Positions 58,449 through 64,000 of a DNA stretch of 64,000 bases are shown here, piece by piece (the stretch's first letter is position 1; every line of letters begins with the position of its first letter). A model generated the notes under the pieces. That model saw only the letters and a list, made by a program, of their open reading frames with translations, had not been told where the DNA came from and did no database searches. Source of the DNA: Flavobacterium proteolyticum (lineage in GTDB: Bacteria > Bacteroidota > Bacteroidia > Flavobacteriales > Flavobacteriaceae); NCBI RefSeq assembly GCF_015223105.1, contig NZ_JADFTZ010000001.1:806001-870000 (forward strand). The letters are read 5' to 3'. A program made the position numbers and the translations under genes.

Positions 58449-61400
58449 ATGAGAAATATATCAATTATGAAAAAATTAATTACTTTTTTTAAAAACAATA
58501 AAAACTTGTTTTTAGCATTTGTTTTGTTATTTTCTAGTAAAGGCTGGTCACAGGCAGATTGTTCAAGTGCTGTAGTAGTTTGCGGAAATACACAAACATT
58601 TAATCCAAGCGGAGTAGGGGCTAAGCTCGAACAATTAGCTTGTGGTGGTATTGAACATAACAGTACCTGGATAGCTTTTCAAGCAAAGGCTAATGGCAAA
58701 CTAAATTTTGTTATTAGACCTCAAAATCTTTCAGGTTTGCCAACTGTTTTAGATTTTGATTGGAGTTTATATGCTCTGCCAGGAGCTCCAGGAGTTTCTA
58801 ATTGTGATAATAAAACACAGCTAAGTTGTAATTTTTCAGGATCTTCAACGGTTTTTGGTATTCCTGGAGCAACTGGTTTAGCGTATCCTAATTATGTTGC
58901 GGCTCAGTTTAATACGGGTGTGGATGTTTTAGCTGGAAATTGGTACGTAATTTTAGTTGACCAATTTTCAAATACGACGCCATCTTCTTTTTCTATTCAG
59001 TTTACTGGAAATCCAGAAAGTCCTAATTTGAATTCTTCACCAGGTATTTTTGATGATAAACCTGATTTTTCTATTAATACAGTTTCAGGTTGTTCAGGGA
59101 ATTATTCTTTTACAAATACTTCAACAGCTACTTCAGGTTTAGCAAGTTATTTGTGGGATTTTGGTGATGGTTCAACATCTACATTAGCCTCACCTAGTCA
59201 TACTTACATTACTTCAGGTACTTATTATGTTAATTTAACAGTTACTGATGTTAATGGTTGTAAAACAAGTATAAAAAAAGCATTGTTTTATAATGCTAAT
59301 ACTGCTCCAACTATTAATAATACAGGAATTTTTGCAACTACATCTTGTTCAGATAGTAATAATGGTACAATAACAGTTACTACTGTAGGAAGTGGAACTT
59401 TGGGTGTTAGTGGTGGAACTCCACCTTATACCTATGAACTTGTTTCTCCATCAGCAATGATTAGAACTTCACAATCTTCAAATGTTTTTACTGGTTTACA
59501 ACCAGGGGGGTATATTGTAAAAGTTACAGATGCTTGTGGAAAAGCTGCAGTAAGTACAACCATTACAGTTCCTCAACTTGCACTTAATTCCTTAATTGGA
59601 CTTGGTATTCAAAACATTCAGGCGGCGTGTAGTAGTTCTCCAACTGGAACTGCAACAATTTTTGCTAATGGTTCAGTACCACCTTATACCATGCAACTAG
59701 TTGCTTCTTCACCTGTTACAACAGCAGTTTTGCCATCTTTACAACGTGATCCAATAACAGCTACCTATTATACAACTTTTACAAATTTATTACCTGGCTC
59801 ATATACAGTTGAAGCAACAGATGCTTGTGGAAAAAAGCGTAGAGCAACTTTTACTGTGAATACAAGTACAGCGCCTATAGCCACAACTATTTCAAGTCCT
59901 TCTTGTGCAGGGTTAGCTTCAGGTACACTAACTGTAACAGCAACTGGAGCAAATGGTTTATCTGGTGCAGGATCTCCTGGTTCTTTCCAATATGCTTTAA
60001 TAGCTCCATCACCTATAGTGAGGTCATTTCAAAATTCATCAGTATTTGAAAATCTTTTTCCAGGTACCTATACCATAGCAGTAAAAGATATATGTGGTAA
60101 TATAGGAACATCTACATCAACTGTTGGGTCAGCAGTAAGTCCTAATTTTGGAACATCGTTTACAACACCCTCATGTCCTAATGGAGCAACAGGTACTATT
60201 GAAGTTCAAAATGGAACAACAGCAGGAGGAGGAGGTCCTTACACTTATGAACTTATTGATCCATCCCCAGTTACAAGACCTATTCAATCAAGTAATGTAT
60301 TTAATAATTTACCTACAGGAACTTATACAGTTAGAATGTCTGATGTATGCGGAACTCAGGTAACTGCTACTGTAACTGTAGCTTCAGGCAGTGCTCCTTC
60401 TTTTACATTGGCTACCGCATCTAGCTGTAGTTCTCCAGAAAATGGTTCTATAACAGTATCACCAGCAGCTAGTAGTATAGGACCTTTTACATTTGAGTTA
60501 ATAGGACCTGGTGCAGCCATAAGACCTGCTCAAGGAAGTAATATTGCTAATTCAACAAGTAGTATTTTTACAGGTTTAAAGCAAGGGACATATACGATAA
60601 AAATGACAGATGCATGTGGTGTACCAGTTACGGGAACAGCAACTATTACTGCACCTGTTGCACTTTCTTTTCCTACAGGATCCTTAGCAGTAGCATCTTG
60701 TACTTCGCCTGCGTCTGGACAAATAACAGTAGCTGTCCCAACAACGGGAGTTGCCCCATATACATATGAATTAATTGCACCATCACCTATAGTTGTGGCA
60801 TCACAAGCAAGTAGAATTTTTAATGGATTAGCTGTAGGTAATTATACAATTCGCATAACTGATGCTTGTGGTAATCAGGTAACTAATTCTACTCCATTGG
60901 CATTAGCAAATGCTACAGCTCCTACTTTAACAGTTACAAATACATCAAGTTGCGCAACTAATACAGGAACAATAACCTGTATAGCAACTACCGCAAATCA
61001 AGGAGGCGGTAGTTATCAATTTGCTTTGATTGCACCATCACCAGTAACAAGACCAAATCAAATTTCTCCTATTTTTGACAATCTACCAGCTGGTGTTTAT
61101 ACAGTTCAAATTACAGATCAATGTGGTGTAACAGGTACTGCTACCACAACTATTGTAGCAGCAGGTGCTTTTACACCAGCAGCAGGAGCTTCAGTTGTTT
61201 CTTGTTCAGGAACGAGTTACAATGCACAAATTATTGTAACGACGCCACAAAACTTTACTCTTGGTGGACCTGTACCTACAGGTAGTGGAGGAGGACCTTA
61301 TACATATGCTATTTATGATTCTAGTAATACAACCCTAATTGCAGGTCCTCAATCTAGTAATGTTTTTTCAACTATAGTTCCTATTGCAGGAACATCTACA

Positions 61401-63218
61401 CATACGGTTCGTGTTACAGATGTTTGTGGTAATACTTCGACAGTTGCAATTACTGTAAACCCACCTGCTGCTATATCACCTGCAACGATTTCAGCGACAA
61501 CATCTTCTTGTGCAGCAAGTAATACGGGTGTAATAAAAGTTACGACAGGATCTGGAGGAGGTTTAGCTCCGTATAGCTACTCGCTTATTGATGCAACAAC
61601 ACTAGTAGTAGTTCAGGGGCCTCAAACAAGCACTACTTTTAATAATGTTCCTGCAAATGCAACGGGTTATTTTGTTCGAACTACGGATGCTTGTGGGAAT
61701 TTGGTTACCTCTTCAACAGCTTTATTGTTTCCAGCAGCAGTTGTTCCTACAGCTACAGTGGCAGTAGTAAATTCTTGTGCTTCATCATCAACTGGAAAAA
61801 TAACGGTAACTCCAGGAACAGGTCCAACTTTAGCAGGAGGTACGTTTAGCTATGCTTTGTTTGATTCAGGCAATACAACTCAAATTATAGCAGCACAAGC
61901 AAGCCCAGTATTTACAAATGTTGCAGTTGGCACTTATACTGTTCGTATAATTGATCGTTGTGGTACTATTGGAACTGTGGCAGCAACAGTAACATCTACA
62001 GTTACGGCTTTAACATCTTCAGGAACCGCTTTTGGGACATGTACAAGTGGTAATAGTGGGGTAATTACAGCTACATCAACAGGTGGATCTTTGCCAATAA
62101 CCTATACTTTAATTAACCAAGTAACAAGTGGTGTTGTAGCTGGTCCGCAATCTAATAATGTTTTTTCAAATTTAGTTAATGGCACTTACATAGTAAGGGC
62201 AATTGATGCTTGTGGTTCACAAGTTGATTCGGCAAATATAGTTTTAGGTGATTTAACAACAGTTCCATCTATAACAACTAGCTTAGCTTTAGACTGTGGT
62301 GGAACAGCATTAATTGCAGGTTATGGATCTGGGGGAAGTGGTGGTCCTTTTACTTATGCTATATGTAATGGTTCTGGTTGTACTTCTTTTGGAAGTTATA
62401 CTAATTCTAGTACTTTTACGGTTAACACTTCAGGAACCTATAGAATAAGCGTTAAAGATAGATGTGGAAATGCTGTTTCTTCAGCAGATATTGTAATTAA
62501 TTTACCTGTAATACCTACAATTTCTGCCGTTAATTTTACAAATGCATGTGGTCCTACTACAGTGACACCCGTTTTTTCTGGGGTTGTAAATATACCTTAT
62601 TACAGTGTTGATGGAAGTAATTTTTCACCAACTATAGGCACATTGAGCCCAGGTGCACATACTGTTAGTGTTTTAGATTTTAATGCTGGAACATTTGGTT
62701 GCCCAAGTAGTACATTTAGTTTTAATATAAATACTGCTCCACCAACAGGAAGCTCCCCACAATTATTGCCAAGTACAAGCACTCTTTCAGATATAATCGT
62801 TTCAGGAACTGGAATAATATGGTATGCGTCAGCATTAGATGCTGCAAATGCTACTAATCCATTGCCAAATTCAACAGTTTTGTCTAATAACACAATTTAT
62901 TATGCAACACAAACAATAGGAGGATGTGCCAGCACTTCTAGCCTGCCAGTTACTATAGAAACATTTTTAAGTAATAATGATTTTGACTCAAATTCATTCG
63001 TTTATTACCCAAATCCTGTTGAAAACATTCTTAACCTTTCTTATTTTGAAAAACTTATCAATGTTGAAGTTTACAATATTGATGGGAAAAACATTTTTAC
63101 AAAAAAATTAGATTCTAGAGTATCTGAAATAGATATGTCTAAGTTAGCTTCAGGAATTTATTTCTTAAAAGTTTATTCTGAGAAAGGCTCTAAAATAATT
63201 AAGATTCTTAAAAAATAA
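58449..63218 (+). CDS. SprB-repeat protein with PKD domain and type IX secretion tail
   Basis: 1589 residues; the start may be 58449 or the Met at 58467. A signal peptide (ending GWSQA) leads to a jelly-roll-like N-terminal domain (about 35-195), a PKD domain (about 205-280, YLWDFGDGSTSTLASPSHTY), then about 12 SprB-type repeats of about 88 residues (about 295-1350), each with GxYTxxxTDxCG. Next come a more divergent repeat, an Ig-like domain (about 1430-1510, IIWYASALDAANATNPLP), and a type A sorting domain (about 1516-1589: YYPNPVENILNLS, VYNIDGKNI, LASGIYFLKVYS). It is exported by the type IX system and attached to the surface. SprB is the gliding adhesin of Flavobacterium; this smaller relative is probably an adhesin. 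Confidence 0.93.
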   Translation: MRNISIMKKLITFFKNNKNLFLAFVLLFSSKGWSQADCSSAVVVCGNTQTFNPSGVGAKLEQLACGGIEHNSTWIAFQAKANGKLNFVIRPQNLSGLPTVLDFDWSLYALPGAPGVSNCDNKTQLSCNFSGSSTVFGIPGATGLAYPNYVAAQFNTGVDVLAGNWYVILVDQFSNTTPSSFSIQFTGNPESPNLNSSPGIFDDKPDFSINTVSGCSGNYSFTNTSTATSGLASYLWDFGDGSTSTLASPSHTYITSGTYYVNLTVTDVNGCKTSIKKALFYNANTAPTINNTGIFATTSCSDSNNGTITVTTVGSGTLGVSGGTPPYTYELVSPSAMIRTSQSSNVFTGLQPGGYIVKVTDACGKAAVSTTITVPQLALNSLIGLGIQNIQAACSSSPTGTATIFANGSVPPYTMQLVASSPVTTAVLPSLQRDPITATYYTTFTNLLPGSYTVEATDACGKKRRATFTVNTSTAPIATTISSPSCAGLASGTLTVTATGANGLSGAGSPGSFQYALIAPSPIVRSFQNSSVFENLFPGTYTIAVKDICGNIGTSTSTVGSAVSPNFGTSFTTPSCPNGATGTIEVQNGTTAGGGGPYTYELIDPSPVTRPIQSSNVFNNLPTGTYTVRMSDVCGTQVTATVTVASGSAPSFTLATASSCSSPENGSITVSPAASSIGPFTFELIGPGAAIRPAQGSNIANSTSSIFTGLKQGTYTIKMTDACGVPVTGTATITAPVALSFPTGSLAVASCTSPASGQITVAVPTTGVAPYTYELIAPSPIVVASQASRIFNGLAVGNYTIRITDACGNQVTNSTPLALANATAPTLTVTNTSSCATNTGTITCIATTANQGGGSYQFALIAPSPVTRPNQISPIFDNLPAGVYTVQITDQCGVTGTATTTIVAAGAFTPAAGASVVSCSGTSYNAQIIVTTPQNFTLGGPVPTGSGGGPYTYAIYDSSNTTLIAGPQSSNVFSTIVPIAGTSTHTVRVTDVCGNTSTVAITVNPPAAISPATISATTSSCAASNTGVIKVTTGSGGGLAPYSYSLIDATTLVVVQGPQTSTTFNNVPANATGYFVRTTDACGNLVTSSTALLFPAAVVPTATVAVVNSCASSSTGKITVTPGTGPTLAGGTFSYALFDSGNTTQIIAAQASPVFTNVAVGTYTVRIIDRCGTIGTVAATVTSTVTALTSSGTAFGTCTSGNSGVITATSTGGSLPITYTLINQVTSGVVAGPQSNNVFSNLVNGTYIVRAIDACGSQVDSANIVLGDLTTVPSITTSLALDCGGTALIAGYGSGGSGGPFTYAICNGSGCTSFGSYTNSSTFTVNTSGTYRISVKDRCGNAVSSADIVINLPVIPTISAVNFTNACGPTTVTPVFSGVVNIPYYSVDGSNFSPTIGTLSPGAHTVSVLDFNAGTFGCPSSTFSFNINTAPPTGSSPQLLPSTSTLSDIIVSGTGIIWYASALDAANATNPLPNSTVLSNNTIYYATQTIGGCASTSSLPVTIETFLSNNDFDSNSFVYYPNPVENILNLSYFEKLINVEVYNIDGKNIFTKKLDSRVSEIDMSKLASGIYFLKVYSEKGSKIIKILKK

Positions 63219-63231
63219 GTTGATAAATTTT

Positions 63232-63259
63232 AAAAGCCACCATAAAAGGTGGCTTTTTA
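63232..63259 (+). terminator. Terminator after the SprB-repeat gene
   Basis: Stem AAAAGCCACC (63232-63241), loop ATAAAA, stem GGTGGCTTTT (63248-63257), then T's. A/T runs on both sides may let it act for the leftward gene as well. Confidence 0.9.
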
Positions 63260-63393
63260 TCTTACTATCAACGATAAGATAAGTTTCATTTAATTAATGT
63301 TTTTTGCACTTTAAATTCTTTAATAGTTATATTTTTGGTAAGCAAATTTTAAACCTAGAGTTATTTTGAATTTGTAGATCTTAGTATATATAG

Positions 63394-64000
63394 TTAGTCA
63401 TATTTCATTTTTCTTAAAATCCGCATTACTTCTTTAAAGGAGACATAAACTAAAGGATCTTCAAAAGATTTCAAATAAAGTTTAGCATCTATTAGTTTTT
63501 GTTTGGCCTCTTCAAAACCATTCAAATAACAAATCATCATAATGTGAGGTAAGTTTTCTAAATCTCGCTTTTCAGAATCATTTAATGGCAATCCTTTTTG
63601 AAGTTTTCCTATTATTACCAAATTAGAATTGTAAATGTGATGCAACATTTTTCGGTTATATTGCGGTGGCTCGAATAACATTTCCGAATTCATTTTGTAA
63701 TAACCATTGTCAAAAAAAGTCAAGGTTACTTTTTCAAACGGATAATAACTCGTTTTATCATTTAATCCAAGTGAAATGTATTCGGTAATCGAAAAACTAC
63801 TTTCATCATAATTAATACTTACTTCATCTAAAGCCGAATAAAACAACTTCACTTGTTCGTTTACTAACTCAATATCTACTCTTGAATAATATACTTTATC
63901 CCGAACTTTTTTCTTATTTCCAGCCCAACAAACCACAAATAATTCTTTGAAAACTTTGTATTTGGAAGGCAAATCTTTATGACGATTGTTGATGAAATCC
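63394..64000 (-). CDS. Hypothetical protein, C-terminal part (runs off the right edge)
   Basis: The reading frame is open to base 64000, so the 5' end lies outside the window; at least 201 codons are present. Reading from the edge the protein is DFINNRHKDLPSKYKVFKEL, then VVCWAGNKKKVRDKVYYSRVD, a beta-rich middle, and a helical end LNGFEEAKQKLIDAKLYLKS...MRILRKMKYD. No internal start is assumed: a TTG at 63972 is in frame but the coding pattern continues beyond it. I recognise no family. A decayed copy of its 3' end lies at 58165-58295, on the other side of the SprB-repeat gene, in the same orientation. Confidence 0.7.
   Translation of the reverse strand, partial: DFINNRHKDLPSKYKVFKELFVVCWAGNKKKVRDKVYYSRVDIELVNEQVKLFYSALDEVSINYDESSFSITEYISLGLNDKTSYYPFEKVTLTFFDNGYYKMNSEMLFEPPQYNRKMLHHIYNSNLVIIGKLQKGLPLNDSEKRDLENLPHIMMICYLNGFEEAKQKLIDAKLYLKSFEDPLVYVSFKEVMRILRKMKYD

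Noticed and set aside
59335..62500. Regular DNA repeats resembling an array
   Set aside because: They encode SprB-type protein repeats of about 88 residues with diverged DNA; there are no short identical repeats with spacers, so it is not a CRISPR array.

Overview
The window looks like chromosomal DNA of a Flavobacterium-type member of the Bacteroidota (Flavobacteriaceae). It is AT-rich and has Bacteroidota promoters (TTG near -33, TAnnTTTG near -7). It carries lineage-typical proteins: DUF4175, DUF4837, DUF2480, DUF5689, a SprB-repeat protein with a type IX secretion tail, a 3-hydroxyanthranilate dioxygenase and an EF-G2-type factor. No rRNA, tRNA, CRISPR array, insertion sequence or prophage was seen. 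No gene-free stretch exceeds about 300 bases; the two longest (51927-52207 and 58169-58448) hold repeats, a terminator and a gene remnant.

Layout. 1-7 kb: the start of gltX, a giant DUF4175 coiled-coil membrane protein, ybeY, mnmG and a methyltransferase. Three parS-type sites lie around mnmG, one of them inside the end of ybeY, so this part is probably origin-proximal. 7-16.7 kb: a Skp/OmpH-like lipoprotein, a PIF1-like helicase with a C-terminal helix-turn-helix, then a leftward tetR-tolC-macA-macB-type efflux operon, a DoxX protein and DNA polymerase III delta'. 16.8-24.8 kb: pgk, a LysM transglycosylase, DUF4837, an ElaA-like acetyltransferase; then leftward a tandem OmpA-domain protein, an S41 protease, rnpA and a membrane protein. 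24.9-31.6 kb: an EF-G paralogue lacking the catalytic His, an M1 peptidase, an S8 peptidase and an MBL hydrolase.

31.7-41.4 kb is an extended SUF iron-sulfur cluster locus: sufA-sufB-sufC-sufD, a terminator, two multipass membrane proteins, then sufS, a META-domain lipoprotein, sufE, a DUF59 gene and DUF2480. 41.4-48.8 kb: hflX, then a TonB-dependent receptor with two surface-type lipoproteins, divergent from a secreted endonuclease/exonuclease/phosphatase-fold enzyme; this may be a nucleic-acid or phosphodiester acquisition locus. 48.8-54.6 kb: haaO, an ALDH7-type dehydrogenase and several small secreted, PhnA and phosphoesterase genes.

54.6-58.2 kb is the most intriguing part. Two tiny exported peptides with matching C-termini (hydrophobic run + KKD) precede a TPR sensor kinase and a response regulator. 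A 19-bp element is repeated exactly in front of this operon and in front of the next gene, a small membrane protein. In both places it sits 19 nt from a -7 element, which implies a small co-regulated system. After it come a 1589-aa SprB-repeat type IX secreted protein and, beyond that, the 3' part of an unknown gene. A decayed copy of that unknown gene's end lies on the other side of the SprB-repeat gene.
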